DNA of 61,984 nucleotides from Bacteroidales bacterium (GTDB taxonomy: Bacteria; Bacteroidota; Bacteroidia; Bacteroidales; UBA932). This document shows positions 8,696 through 17,255 of the stretch, piece by piece. The stretch's first letter is position 1. Each line of letters begins with the position of its first letter. The notes under the pieces were generated by a model that was not told where the DNA came from, searched no databases, and saw nothing but the letters and a program-made list of their open reading frames with translations. The stretch spans positions 1-61,984 of the forward strand of contig JAFRRF010000037.1 in the NCBI GenBank assembly GCA_017428245.1, written 5' to 3'. Position numbers and translations under genes: made by a program.

Positions 8696-9277
8696 ATGAA
8701 AAAGATTCTGTCGTATGTTTTGGCGGCGGCGATGGTCCTTGCCCTTGCCGCGCCGGTGAAGGCGCAGTCGATCGGGCGCCTGCATCAGAATGAGTTTGCC
8801 CTTTCTTACGGGCAGATCAGTTTTCCCCAGACGATATATGTGCTCGGCGAGGTCCTGGGCGTTGCCTTCAGCCTGGGCCAGTTCGCTCCGGAGGACACGA
8901 AGTTCTATGGCCAGTTCGGGGTTGAGTACACCCATTGGGTCGGCAGAAGCGTGGGTCTGGGCCTGATGGCGGCGTGTGATTATATGACCTCGACCGTCAA
9001 TGGAGGGGAATCGCCCGGTTACAATCTGTTCGTCGTTTCGGCGCTTCCCGTTTTCAAGGCCTCGTGGTTCAACTATCCGCACGTGGGAATGTATTCCAAG
9101 ATCGGGGCGGGTGTGTCCGATTTTATCGGACTGGACAGCGAGCATCAGCACCAGTTCGTCTTCGCTTTCCAGTTGTCTCCGGTCTGCGTCGATTTCGGCG
9201 GGGAACATTTCCGGGGATTCGTGGAAATCGGCTATGGCGCGCAGGGGCCCTGCGGCGGTGTCAAATATGTCTTTTAA
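8696..9277 (+). CDS. Predicted small outer-membrane beta-barrel protein
   Basis: A 193-residue protein with a clear signal peptide (MKKIL start, cleavage near VKAQS, residues 22-24). The mature part has alternating amphipathic strands rich in Gly, Phe and Tyr and ends in Val-Phe, as expected for an eight-stranded porin-like barrel inserted by BAM. No named family is recognised. The first ATG is chosen because it provides the signal peptide. The gene converges with the PatB-like gene; both stop codons sit in the same TTTTAAA stretch. Confidence 0.75.
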   Translation: MKKILSYVLAAAMVLALAAPVKAQSIGRLHQNEFALSYGQISFPQTIYVLGEVLGVAFSLGQFAPEDTKFYGQFGVEYTHWVGRSVGLGLMAACDYMTSTVNGGESPGYNLFVVSALPVFKASWFNYPHVGMYSKIGAGVSDFIGLDSEHQHQFVFAFQLSPVCVDFGGEHFRGFVEIGYGAQGPCGGVKYVF

Positions 9278-10536
9278 ATGACTTTGCGGATGCGGGACAG
9301 GGCTTCTTCCACGATGCTCCGGGGACAGCCGACATTGAGCCGTACGAAGCCTTCTCCGCCCGGGCCGTAACCGGCACCGTTGTTGACCACGACGCCGGCC
9401 TTTTCATTGAACAGGTCGATCAATGCGTCTTGCGGAAGGTTCAGCGCGCGGCAGTCCAGCCAGACCAGGAACGAGGCTTCGGGGCGGATAGCCCGGATGC
9501 CGTCCGATCCGTCCAGTGCGCTGACAACGGTCTCGATATTATCCTCTATATAATGCTTCACTGCCTCGAGCCAGTCGGGCTCGTGGGTATAGGCTGCGAT
9601 GGTCGCTTCGATCGTGAAGATCGACGCTTCCCGATTCTTGCAGTTTTCCAATGTGGCGTGAAACCGTTCCCGCTTTTCCGGGTCGGGGATGATGCAATAG
9701 GCCGTTCCGGTTATTCCGGGGATGTTGAAGGCTTTGGTGGGGGAGCCGAAGCCGATGCCGATGCGTGCCGCGGTTTCGCTGACGCTGCAGAACGGGATAT
9801 GATGCCGGCCATACAGCGTGAGGTCGCCGTGGATTTCGTCGGAAAGGACGATGACACCGTGCCTGTCGCAAATCTCCGCCAGACGGGCAAGCGTTTCCTG
9901 CGGCCACACGATGCCGACCGGGTTGTGCGGGTTGCAGAGCACCAGGATCTTCGTCCTGGCGTCGAACAGGCGTTCCAACCCCTCGAAATCCATCTCGTAA
10001 CGGCCGTCGCGGAAGATCAGGGGATTGTCTGTCACGACACGCCCCAGGCGCTCGGCGTACGACTTGAAAGGGTCGTAGACGGGCGGCTGGACGATTACCT
10101 TGTCGCCCGGTTCCGAGAAGGTGAGGTAGGCCTGGCAGATCGAGGCGATGACCCCCGGGCAGTATTCCACCCATTCCGTAGGCACGTCGAATCCATGCCG
10201 GGTCTTTTCCCACCCGGCAATGGCTTCGAAGAATTCATCAGGTCCGTAGGTATAGCCCAGCACGTCACGGTCGAGCCGACGGCGCATGGCTTCGCTGACA
10301 TATGGCGCGGTGCGGAAATCCATATCGGCGATCCACATCGCCAGTTTTCCGTCTACGGCCCGGCGCTGCTTGATGCTCCAGGTTCCGGAGCGGTCGATCA
10401 GCTCGTCGAAGTTCCAGGCCGCAGCCGCCGGCTTCTTCGGCGTACACCCTTCCAGGGCGGAGCCGAGTACACCTACGGGAAGGACGGAGGCCAGTCCGGC
10501 CGCCGCCGCTCCTTTAAGAAAAGATCTGCGTTTCAG
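9274..10536 (-). CDS. PatB/MalY-family PLP-dependent C-S lyase with N-terminal Tat/lipoprotein signal (CTG start proposed)
   Basis: The frame from its only plausible ATG (10338) begins at MWIADMDF, which in PatB/MalY proteins is about 30-40 residues into the domain. Translating the open frame upstream to the stop at 10558-10560 recovers the missing family segment (FDELIDRSGTWSIKQ) preceded by KRRSFLKGAAAAG, a twin-arginine signal, and a possible lipobox LEGC (Cys31). No ATG, GTG or TTG exists there; CTG at 10536 gives a 420-residue protein and lies 5 bases after the stop of the upstream gene. PLP lysine is in SPTKAFN (Lys268), with CNPHNPVG and DEIHGDL also present. Family activity is cystathionine or cysteine beta-lysis releasing H2S or thiols. 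Export of a PLP enzyme would be unusual. Confidence 0.75.
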   Translation of the reverse strand: MKRRSFLKGAAAAGLASVLPVGVLGSALEGCTPKKPAAAAWNFDELIDRSGTWSIKQRRAVDGKLAMWIADMDFRTAPYVSEAMRRRLDRDVLGYTYGPDEFFEAIAGWEKTRHGFDVPTEWVEYCPGVIASICQAYLTFSEPGDKVIVQPPVYDPFKSYAERLGRVVTDNPLIFRDGRYEMDFEGLERLFDARTKILVLCNPHNPVGIVWPQETLARLAEICDRHGVIVLSDEIHGDLTLYGRHHIPFCSVSETAARIGIGFGSPTKAFNIPGITGTAYCIIPDPEKRERFHATLENCKNREASIFTIEATIAAYTHEPDWLEAVKHYIEDNIETVVSALDGSDGIRAIRPEASFLVWLDCRALNLPQDALIDLFNEKAGVVVNNGAGYGPGGEGFVRLNVGCPRSIVEEALSRIRKVI

Positions 10537-10541
10537 GGTAA

Positions 10542-10826
10542 CTAGGCTTTTTTCTCCTTAAAATCGTCGATCTTGGCTTTGGCCTTGTCGCCGAGATCCC
10601 TTGCTTTTTCCGCGGCCTTTTCGCCCAGGTCCTTGGCTTTTTCGCCCAGATCCTTGGCTTTTACGGAAGCCTTGGCATAGAGTTCCTTTGCGTCTTCTTT
10701 CGCTTCGGCATAGGCTTTTTCCAGTTTTTCCTTGGCCTGGTCGGCCTTGTACTGGATTTTTTCAGAGAAGGTTACTTTCCCGTCGCCGTTGAGGTCCATA
10801 GGGTTCTTGGGGGTTTCTTCACTCAT
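10542..10826 (-). CDS. Small EF-hand protein with LEA/apolipoprotein-like helical repeats
   Basis: A 94-residue protein without a signal peptide. Residues 11-22 form a canonical 12-residue EF-hand loop (DLNGDGKVTFSE, ligands at positions 1, 3, 5, 7, 9, 12). The rest is a long Lys/Glu/Ala helix with repeated KAKDLGEK units, like LEA-type or amphipathic repeat proteins. An ATG nine codons upstream was rejected because the -7 box at 10851-10858 would overlap it. The stop lies 5 bases before the proposed start of the PatB-like gene, so the two are probably co-transcribed. Function unknown; calcium binding is plausible. Confidence 0.7.
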   Translation of the reverse strand: MSEETPKNPMDLNGDGKVTFSEKIQYKADQAKEKLEKAYAEAKEDAKELYAKASVKAKDLGEKAKDLGEKAAEKARDLGDKAKAKIDDFKEKKA

Positions 10827-10850
10827 TGCAGTAGTACTTTGATGTTTTGA

Positions 10851-10858
10851 CAAATTTA
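10851..10858 (-). promoter_or_regulatory. Promoter -7 box of the EF-hand/PatB-like operon
   Basis: TAAATTTG on the minus strand, an exact TAnnTTTG match, ending 24 bases before the ATG at 10826. The divergent L-cysteine desulfidase gene starts 70 bases away on the other strand with only a degenerate box near 10895-10908. Confidence 0.55.
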
Positions 10859-10928
10859 GTCTTTTTTGGTGGAATTATACGGGTAAATGTCGTTTATTTT
10901 GTATATTTAACATTCAAAACCGTGCAAA

Positions 10929-12230
10929 ATGACAGATCTGCATACCCGTGAGCGCATCCTTGCGCTGATCCATAAAGAAGTCGTTCCGGCCATCGGCTGT
11001 ACCGAACCCATGGCCGTGGCGCTCTGTACGGCCCGCGCCGTGGAACAACTGGGCTGCCGGCCCGAAAAGATCGAAGCGCTGCTGAGCGCCAATATCCTGA
11101 AAAACGCAATGGGCGTGGGCATTCCCGGGACGGGGATGACCGGTCTTCCGATCGCCATCGCGCTGGGCGCGCTCATCGGCAGGAGCGAGTACAGTCTCGA
11201 GGTGCTGCGCGACCTTTCTCCCGAGTCGCTGGAGGAGGGGAAACGTTTCATCGGAGAAGACCGCATCGATATCGACTTGAAAAAAGGGATTTCCGAGAAG
11301 CTGTATATCGAGATCGTCGTATCGGCAGGGGACCGGCAGGCGACGGCCGTCATCGCCAAGGGGCACACGAACTTCATTTTCGTGGAGAACGGTCGGATGG
11401 ACGATGCGACGCTGAAGCGGCTCCTTCCCGCCGATGCCGCCCGGGAGGAGGATGACGGGGACATAGCGCTCAATCTCAAACTGGTCTATGATTTCGCCAC
11501 CAGTGCGCCGCTCGACGAAATCCGTTTCATCCTGGAAACACGCGATTACAATATGCGTGCGGCCCGGGAAGCCATCAAGGGCAACTACGGACATAATCTG
11601 GGAAAGACCATCGACCGTCCGCTTTCGAAGGGCATTCTGGGCAACAGCATCTATTCGCATATGATTTCCCGTACGGCGGCGGCCTGCGACGCCCGGATGG
11701 GCGGGGCGATGATTCCCGTGATGAGCAACTCGGGCAGCGGCAACCAGGGCATCTGCGCCACCAACCCGGTCTGCGTGTTTGCGGAGGAAAATGAGAATAC
11801 GGAAGAGGAACTGATCCGGGCCCTGACGCTGAGCCACCTGACCGCCATCTATATCAAACAGTCGCTGGGCCGTCTCTCCGCCCTCTGCGGTTGCGTGGTG
11901 GCCAGCACGGGAAGCAGCGTGGGCGTCACCTACCTGATGGGCGGCGACTATACGCATTGCTGCGCGGCCGTGAAGAATATGGTGGCCAATCTGACCGGCA
12001 TGATCTGCGACGGGGCGAAACCTTCGTGTGCGCTGAAACTCACCTCGGGCGTCTCGACCGCCATCCTCTCCGCCCTTCTTGCGATGGAAGGGAAGTGCGT
12101 CACTTCGCAGGAGGGCATTGTCGACGACGACATCGACCGTTCGATCCACAACCTGACGGCCATCGGGGCCGATGCGATGTGCATTACCGACGAGATGGTG
12201 CTCCGGATAATGACTTCCAAGGGATGTTGA
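10929..12230 (+). CDS. L-cysteine desulfidase (CdsB/CyuA, UPF0597 family)
   Basis: A 433-residue member of the L-serine dehydratase alpha-like family that includes YhaM/CyuA. It is expected to hold a [4Fe-4S] cluster and convert L-cysteine to pyruvate, ammonia and H2S in the cytoplasm. Supporting segments are VVPAIGCTEP (Cys24), the glycine-rich GVGIPGTGMTGLPIA, SNSGSGNQGI, and the later cysteines in LSALCGCVV and YTHCCAAVKN. It is transcribed divergently from a second putative C-S lyase, so this 3-kb segment looks dedicated to cysteine/thiol breakdown. The DUF6377-type regulator gene starts 4 bases after its stop. Confidence 0.88.
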   Translation: MTDLHTRERILALIHKEVVPAIGCTEPMAVALCTARAVEQLGCRPEKIEALLSANILKNAMGVGIPGTGMTGLPIAIALGALIGRSEYSLEVLRDLSPESLEEGKRFIGEDRIDIDLKKGISEKLYIEIVVSAGDRQATAVIAKGHTNFIFVENGRMDDATLKRLLPADAAREEDDGDIALNLKLVYDFATSAPLDEIRFILETRDYNMRAAREAIKGNYGHNLGKTIDRPLSKGILGNSIYSHMISRTAAACDARMGGAMIPVMSNSGSGNQGICATNPVCVFAEENENTEEELIRALTLSHLTAIYIKQSLGRLSALCGCVVASTGSSVGVTYLMGGDYTHCCAAVKNMVANLTGMICDGAKPSCALKLTSGVSTAILSALLAMEGKCVTSQEGIVDDDIDRSIHNLTAIGADAMCITDEMVLRIMTSKGC

Positions 12231-12234
12231 TGCG

Positions 12235-13872
12235 ATGAGGCGGCCGTGTTCCTTCCTGCTCCTTTCGCTGCTGGCACTCACGGTGTCGGCGGCGTGTGGC
12301 AGAACGGACCGGCTGGACCGTCCGACGCGGCAGCTGCTCGATGAACTGGACGGTTATGTTTCGGCCCGGAATGTCTATGTGGCCCGCAAGCTCGACCGGA
12401 TGGACGCCCTGCGCAAGCTGGCACAGGGAATTTCCGATCCGCTGCTGCGCTACGAGACGGAGATGAATATCGCTTCCGAGTATTTCCCCTTCAGTTTCGA
12501 CTCGACCCAGCATTACCTCAAGCACTGTCAGGAACTGGCCTCGGAGCGCCTCCGGGATCCCGACCGTTTCAATGCGGCCTCCATCCGGCTCGGGCATCTC
12601 TATGCCAAGGCGGGCAGTTATATGGAAGCGTACAATCTTCTCTACGAGCAGATCGATACGGCTTCGCTTTCGCCTGAGCTGAAGACGGACTATCTGCTGA
12701 CATTGTATGATTTCAGTATGGATCTGGCCGGCAATTCCGGTATGGTGGAACGGCTGAACATCGCCGATGCCGCTTCGTTCCGCCCTGCGTTGTATGAACG
12801 GCTTCCCAGGGATTCCGAATCCTGGCGCAGCATTTTGCGGGACGATTTTTTCGCACAGGGACGCTATGCGCAGGCCGACAGCGTGGGACACCTTCTGCTT
12901 GCCTCCACGAAACCCGATGAACACGCCTATGCCATCTATGCCTTTTACCTGTCGGATATCGCCGACAGGGAGGGCCGTTCCGCCGACCGGCTGACCTGGC
13001 TGGTCCGTTCCGCCGAGAGCGACCTGATCAATGCCGTCAAAGACTACGCGTCGCTGACGATGGTGGCCCAGAGCATCCTTCCCGTCGATATCGACCGTTC
13101 TTTCCAGTATCTCCGCATCGCGCAGGAGGATGCGCTGTTTTACAACGCCAAGCTCCGCCCCTGGCAGATTTCCCGTTTCCTGATCCAGGTGCAGGATGCT
13201 TATTCGAGCCGGCAGGTGCGGATGCGGCGTTTCGCCGACTGGGCGTCCATCCTGCTGGCGGTCCTGGTCATTGCGCTGTCGGTCATCTCCTGGTTCTATG
13301 TTTCCCGTTCCCGTAAGCTTTCCCAATTGCAGAAGCAGCTGGAAGAGAGCAATGCACAGCTGATGGCGGTCAACGAAGCGCTGAACGGGTTCAACCGGCA
13401 GATTTCCTCGTCCGACCGGATGAAGGAGAGCTTCATCATTTCTTTTCTGGAGAGTTTCTCCAACCAGATCCATCTTTTCCGTACCGAAGACAACCGGATC
13501 CGCAACCTGGTCAAGCGGGGACGGACCGATCAGCTGCTCAAGGATGCCGGTCTCTCCGAAAGGGCGGAAAAGGCGCGTGAAGATTTCTACAAGACGTTCG
13601 ATACCACGTTCCTGGCGATGTATCCCGCTTTCGTGGAGCAGTTCAACCAGCTGCTGCGGGAAGAGGCGAGGGTCACGCCGCCCAAAGGCCGCCTGAACAC
13701 AGAGCTCCGGATCTTCGCGCTCATCCGTCTGGGCGTGGACGATTCGCGTCGTATCGCCACGATGCTCGACTATTCTCCGAGCACGATCTACAACTACAAA
13801 GTCTCGGCGAAGAACAACGCCATCGGTGACCGCGATTCGTTCGAAGAGCGTGTGAAAAAGATCGGAAAGTAG
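12235..13872 (+). CDS. Membrane-anchored DUF6377-type transcriptional regulator
   Basis: A 545-residue protein: N-terminal signal or anchor (residues 1-21), TPR-like helical repeats to about 320, a transmembrane helix (FADWASILLAVLVIALSVISWF, about 331-352), a short coiled coil (LQKQLEESNAQL), and a C-terminal region ending in a helix-turn-helix (RIATMLDYSPSTIYNYK). This layout is typical of DUF6377 regulators beside SusC/SusD pairs in Bacteroidota: the periplasmic part senses a sugar and the cytoplasmic part binds DNA. The susC gene follows after 215 bases, so it is the likely regulator of this locus. It starts 4 bases after the cysteine desulfidase and may be co-transcribed with it. Confidence 0.82.
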   Translation: MRRPCSFLLLSLLALTVSAACGRTDRLDRPTRQLLDELDGYVSARNVYVARKLDRMDALRKLAQGISDPLLRYETEMNIASEYFPFSFDSTQHYLKHCQELASERLRDPDRFNAASIRLGHLYAKAGSYMEAYNLLYEQIDTASLSPELKTDYLLTLYDFSMDLAGNSGMVERLNIADAASFRPALYERLPRDSESWRSILRDDFFAQGRYAQADSVGHLLLASTKPDEHAYAIYAFYLSDIADREGRSADRLTWLVRSAESDLINAVKDYASLTMVAQSILPVDIDRSFQYLRIAQEDALFYNAKLRPWQISRFLIQVQDAYSSRQVRMRRFADWASILLAVLVIALSVISWFYVSRSRKLSQLQKQLEESNAQLMAVNEALNGFNRQISSSDRMKESFIISFLESFSNQIHLFRTEDNRIRNLVKRGRTDQLLKDAGLSERAEKAREDFYKTFDTTFLAMYPAFVEQFNQLLREEARVTPPKGRLNTELRIFALIRLGVDDSRRIATMLDYSPSTIYNYKVSAKNNAIGDRDSFEERVKKIGK

Positions 13873-13902
13873 TTTTCCGGCTTCCCGAATCACTACTTTT
13901 TT
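13866..13902 (+). terminator. Possible rho-independent terminator after the regulator gene
   Basis: Perfect 8-bp inverted repeat AAAGTAGT (13866-13873) and ACTACTTT (13892-13899) running into a six-T tract (13897-13902). The stem is AT-rich and includes the regulator's stop codon, so strength is uncertain. Confidence 0.45.
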
Positions 13903-13923
13903 GACCTTATTTGATTAGGTCAA
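13901..13923. promoter_or_regulatory. Inverted repeat upstream of susC, candidate operator
   Basis: TTGACCT (13901-13907) and AGGTCAA (13917-13923) form a perfect 7-bp dyad with a 9-base spacer; a related half-site TTTTGACTTT follows at 13941-13950. It lies about 80-100 bases upstream of the susC -7 box. It could bind the neighbouring regulator; no binding evidence is visible beyond the symmetry. Confidence 0.4.
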
Positions 13924-14002
13924 TATTCTCATATTCAGTCTTTTGACTTTTCTAATCCACTACTTGTTCGTTCTCGTGCGCGGGAGGTGTTTGGAAACGT
14001 TA

Positions 14003-14010
14003 TAAATTTG
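14003..14010 (+). promoter_or_regulatory. Promoter -7 box of susC
   Basis: TAAATTTG matches TAnnTTTG; the ATG is at 14088, giving a leader of about 70 bases. No good -33 TTTG at the usual 19-21 base spacing, which fits an activator-dependent promoter. Confidence 0.6.
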
Positions 14011-14087
14011 TAAAGCATAAGTTTGAAAGAACTTCATTCGATCCTTTACACAATTAATAACCAAACGCCAACTAAAGACTGAAGCGT

Positions 14088-17000
14088 ATGAAAAAAATTG
14101 CTACCCTAATCCTTGCATTAGGATTGAGTCTGGCCGCTTTCGCCCAGAGCATCACCGTTACGGGTGTTGTGCTGGATGAAGCCCGCCAGCCGATTGTCGG
14201 CGCTTTCATCGTCGAACAGGGGACGACAAACGGCACCTCGGCCGGTGTGGATGGTGATTTCACCCTCCGCGTGAATCCGGGTGCTGTCTTGGAAGTGTCC
14301 TGCATCGGCTATGTGACCCGCACCGTCACAGCTTCCCAGGCACAGCCGCTGGAAATCATCCTTGCGGAAGATGCCGAGATGCTCGACGAAACCGTGGTGG
14401 TAGGTTACGGTGTCCAGAAGAAGAGCGTCGTGACCGCCTCCATTTCCAAAGTGGACGGCGACGCCCTCAACAAGGTCCGCGCCTCCACCGTCAATGACGC
14501 CATCAAGGGCAAAGTCTCGGGTGTCCAGATCACCCAGGCTTCCGGCCAGCCCGGTTCCGGTTCCCAGATCAAGATCCGCGGTATCGGTACCGTCAACAAC
14601 TCCGACCCGCTCTATATCGTGGACGGAATGCCGGTCGACGGCGGAATCGACTACTTGAACCCCAATGACATCAAATCCGTGGAAATCCTCAAGGATGCGG
14701 CTTCCGCCGCCATCTACGGTGCCCGCGCCGCCAACGGCGTCGTCCTGGTGACGACCCGCAACGGCGAGAAGGGTCAGGCCACCATCAATTACAACGGCAG
14801 CTACGGCTGGCAGAATCCCTGGCGGAAGAAGGAAGTCCTCAATGCCAAGGAATATATGGTGATCATGAACGAAGCCCGCATCAATGACGGCGGCGCTCCG
14901 CTCTATTCCGCGGCCGAAATTGCCGCAGCCGGTGTCGGCACCGACTGGCAGGACGAGACCTTTAATTATAATGCCCCGATCACGCAGCATCAGCTGTCCG
15001 TGAGCGGCGGTACGGAAAAGGCTACCTATTTCGTCTCTGTGGGCTACTTCAAGCAGGACGGTATTGTGGGTGGCAACTACGGCAAGTCCAATTATGACCG
15101 TCTTTCCCTGCGTTCCAACAACACCTACATCCCGTTCGAGACGAAGGAGCGCAACTATCTCAACAAACTCACGCTGACGGCGAATATCGCTTACTCGAAC
15201 ATCAGCGCGACCGGTATCACCACCAACTCCGAGTTCGGTTCCGTGCTGGGTTCCGCCGTTGGTTTCAACCCCGCAATCCCCGTGTTCGCCGATGAAGCGA
15301 CGGCCGCCCGCATCCTTGCGGAGCATCCGACCGCCATCGTCGCCGCCGACGGCCGCGTCTATTCGCTGCCTCCGACGGGCTATCAGGAGCTTACCAACCC
15401 GGTGGCCAACCTCGATACGCCGTCGAACACCCTCTACAAAACCCATAAGTTCGTGACCAACTTCGGCGCCGAACTGCAGATCCTGCCGTTCCTCAAGTTC
15501 AAGAGCAACTTCGGCACCGACCTTTCGTTCTGGCGCAACCGCGGTTACGGTTTCGAGCAGTACAAGAGCTCGATGAACCAGACGCTCACCAGCTGGGTGA
15601 ATATGGGTATGAACGAAGGCCTCCGCTGGCAGGTCGAGAACTACTTCACCTACGACCAGGCTGTCGGCCGCCATCATTTCACGGCCGTCCTCGGCCAGTC
15701 GGCGATGAGCTATTCCTATACGTATGTGTCGGGTACCGACTACAACCTCAAGGAGACCAACCCGAACATGGCCTACATCGACTCGGCCATCGGCAGCACC
15801 GACGATGAGCGCACGAGCGGCGGCACCGGCGGCTACGACTACCAGCGTCTGGCTTCCTACTTCTTCCGTTTCGACTACAACTTCGACGAGCGCTATATGC
15901 TGGAATTCACCGTCCGTCGTGACGGTTCTTCCCGCTTCGGCCCGGGCCACAAGTGGGCTACCTTCCCGGCCGTTTCTGCAGGTTGGAACATAACCAACGA
16001 ACCCTGGTTCCGCGACGGCCGTCCCGACTGGATCAACCAGCTCAAGCTCCGCGCCAGCTGGGGTAAGAACGGTAACGAGAACATCGGTAACTTCCGTTAT
16101 GCTTCACTGATGGATACCGGCCAGGAATACTATTTCGGTATCGGTTCCCTCGCTTACGGCAATATGTACTCGGGCGCTTCTCCGGCCGCACTGGCCAACC
16201 CGACCATCCGCTGGGAGGAATCCGAGCAGATCGACGTCGGTTTCGACGCCCGCCTGTTCGGCGACCGCCTGAGCTTCGGCTACGACTTCTACAACAAGCG
16301 CACGAACGGTATGCTGATGGATAAGCCGATCCCGTCTTATGTGGGCCAGGGCGCGCCGATGTCCAACCTCGGTGACATGCGCAACTGGGGCCACGAGTTC
16401 GAACTCGGCTGGCAGCACCAGGTGGGTGACTTCCACTATTCCGTCAACGCCAACGCTTCGCTCCTCCGCAACCGCCTGATCAACCTGGGCAACGAGTCCG
16501 GCGAGGCCGTGTACCAGAGCAACGGCGCTTCCGGTATCGGCGACTACGTGAAAGGTTCCAACGGTATGGTCTGGCCGTATTTCTACGGTATGAAGACCGA
16601 CGGCATCTTCCAGAACTGGGACGAAGTCAACGCCTATAAGAACAAGGACGGCGGCCTGATGCAGCCCAATGCACAGCCCGGTGACGTGAAGTTCGTGGAC
16701 TACAACGGCGACGGCTATGTGAACGACGACGACCGTACGATGATCGGCAAGGGTATGCCCGACTGGACCGCCGGTCTGACGATGACGGCCGACTGGAAAG
16801 GCTTCGACGCCTCCCTGTTCTTTCAGGGTTCCTTCGGCAACGACGTCTTCGACTACTGCATGCGTGGTGACATCCCCGCTCAGAACCGTCCCGGCTGGGT
16901 GCTGGACCGCTGGATCGGCGAGGGTACCTCGAACAAGATTCCGCGTATGACCAACGCCAACCCGAACCAGAACTGGCGTTCTTCCGACCTCTGGGTGAAA

Positions 17001-17243
17001 GACGGCTCCTTTGTCCGCCTGAAGACCGCCCAGATCGGTTACACGCTTCCCGCCAAACTCCTGAGGTCCATCTTCATCAAGAACTTCCGCGTGTATGTGG
17101 CCGGTGAAAACCTGCTCACCTTCACCAAGTACGAGGGCTTCGACCCGGAAATGGCATCCGACGGCTATACGACCATTGGCGTGGACCGCGGCATCTACCC
17201 GCAGGCCCGCACCATCACGGTCGGTGCTTCCATCACTTTCTAA
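14088..17243 (+). CDS. susC: SusC/RagA family TonB-linked outer-membrane transporter
   Basis: A 1051-residue outer-membrane protein. Order: signal peptide (1-20), carboxypeptidase-regulatory-like beta domain (about 22-95), TonB box (ETVVVGYG, 101-108), plug domain with the family signature (IRGIGT, PLYIVDGMP, DIKSVEILKDAASAAIYGARAANGVVLVTT), then a 22-strand barrel ending in an aromatic-terminated strand (ASITF). With the SusD partner it imports oligosaccharides across the outer membrane using TonB energy. It is the first structural gene of the locus, 12 bases upstream of susD. The downstream enzymes suggest a beta-glucan ligand. Confidence 0.96.
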   Translation: MKKIATLILALGLSLAAFAQSITVTGVVLDEARQPIVGAFIVEQGTTNGTSAGVDGDFTLRVNPGAVLEVSCIGYVTRTVTASQAQPLEIILAEDAEMLDETVVVGYGVQKKSVVTASISKVDGDALNKVRASTVNDAIKGKVSGVQITQASGQPGSGSQIKIRGIGTVNNSDPLYIVDGMPVDGGIDYLNPNDIKSVEILKDAASAAIYGARAANGVVLVTTRNGEKGQATINYNGSYGWQNPWRKKEVLNAKEYMVIMNEARINDGGAPLYSAAEIAAAGVGTDWQDETFNYNAPITQHQLSVSGGTEKATYFVSVGYFKQDGIVGGNYGKSNYDRLSLRSNNTYIPFETKERNYLNKLTLTANIAYSNISATGITTNSEFGSVLGSAVGFNPAIPVFADEATAARILAEHPTAIVAADGRVYSLPPTGYQELTNPVANLDTPSNTLYKTHKFVTNFGAELQILPFLKFKSNFGTDLSFWRNRGYGFEQYKSSMNQTLTSWVNMGMNEGLRWQVENYFTYDQAVGRHHFTAVLGQSAMSYSYTYVSGTDYNLKETNPNMAYIDSAIGSTDDERTSGGTGGYDYQRLASYFFRFDYNFDERYMLEFTVRRDGSSRFGPGHKWATFPAVSAGWNITNEPWFRDGRPDWINQLKLRASWGKNGNENIGNFRYASLMDTGQEYYFGIGSLAYGNMYSGASPAALANPTIRWEESEQIDVGFDARLFGDRLSFGYDFYNKRTNGMLMDKPIPSYVGQGAPMSNLGDMRNWGHEFELGWQHQVGDFHYSVNANASLLRNRLINLGNESGEAVYQSNGASGIGDYVKGSNGMVWPYFYGMKTDGIFQNWDEVNAYKNKDGGLMQPNAQPGDVKFVDYNGDGYVNDDDRTMIGKGMPDWTAGLTMTADWKGFDASLFFQGSFGNDVFDYCMRGDIPAQNRPGWVLDRWIGEGTSNKIPRMTNANPNQNWRSSDLWVKDGSFVRLKTAQIGYTLPAKLLRSIFIKNFRVYVAGENLLTFTKYEGFDPEMASDGYTTIGVDRGIYPQARTITVGASITF

Positions 17244-17255
17244 TCTTAAAGGCTG

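Noticed and set aside
10827-10853. Longer start of the EF-hand gene
   Set aside because: The -7 box at 10851-10858 would lie over this start codon; the ATG at 10826 has normal spacing.
12184-13893. 569-codon minus-strand frame opposite the regulator
   Set aside because: Antisense to a clear TPR/HTH regulator and runs into the next gene; no family features.
14118-15950. 610-codon minus-strand frame opposite susC
   Set aside because: Val/Gly/Asp/His-rich shadow with no domains, fully inside susC.
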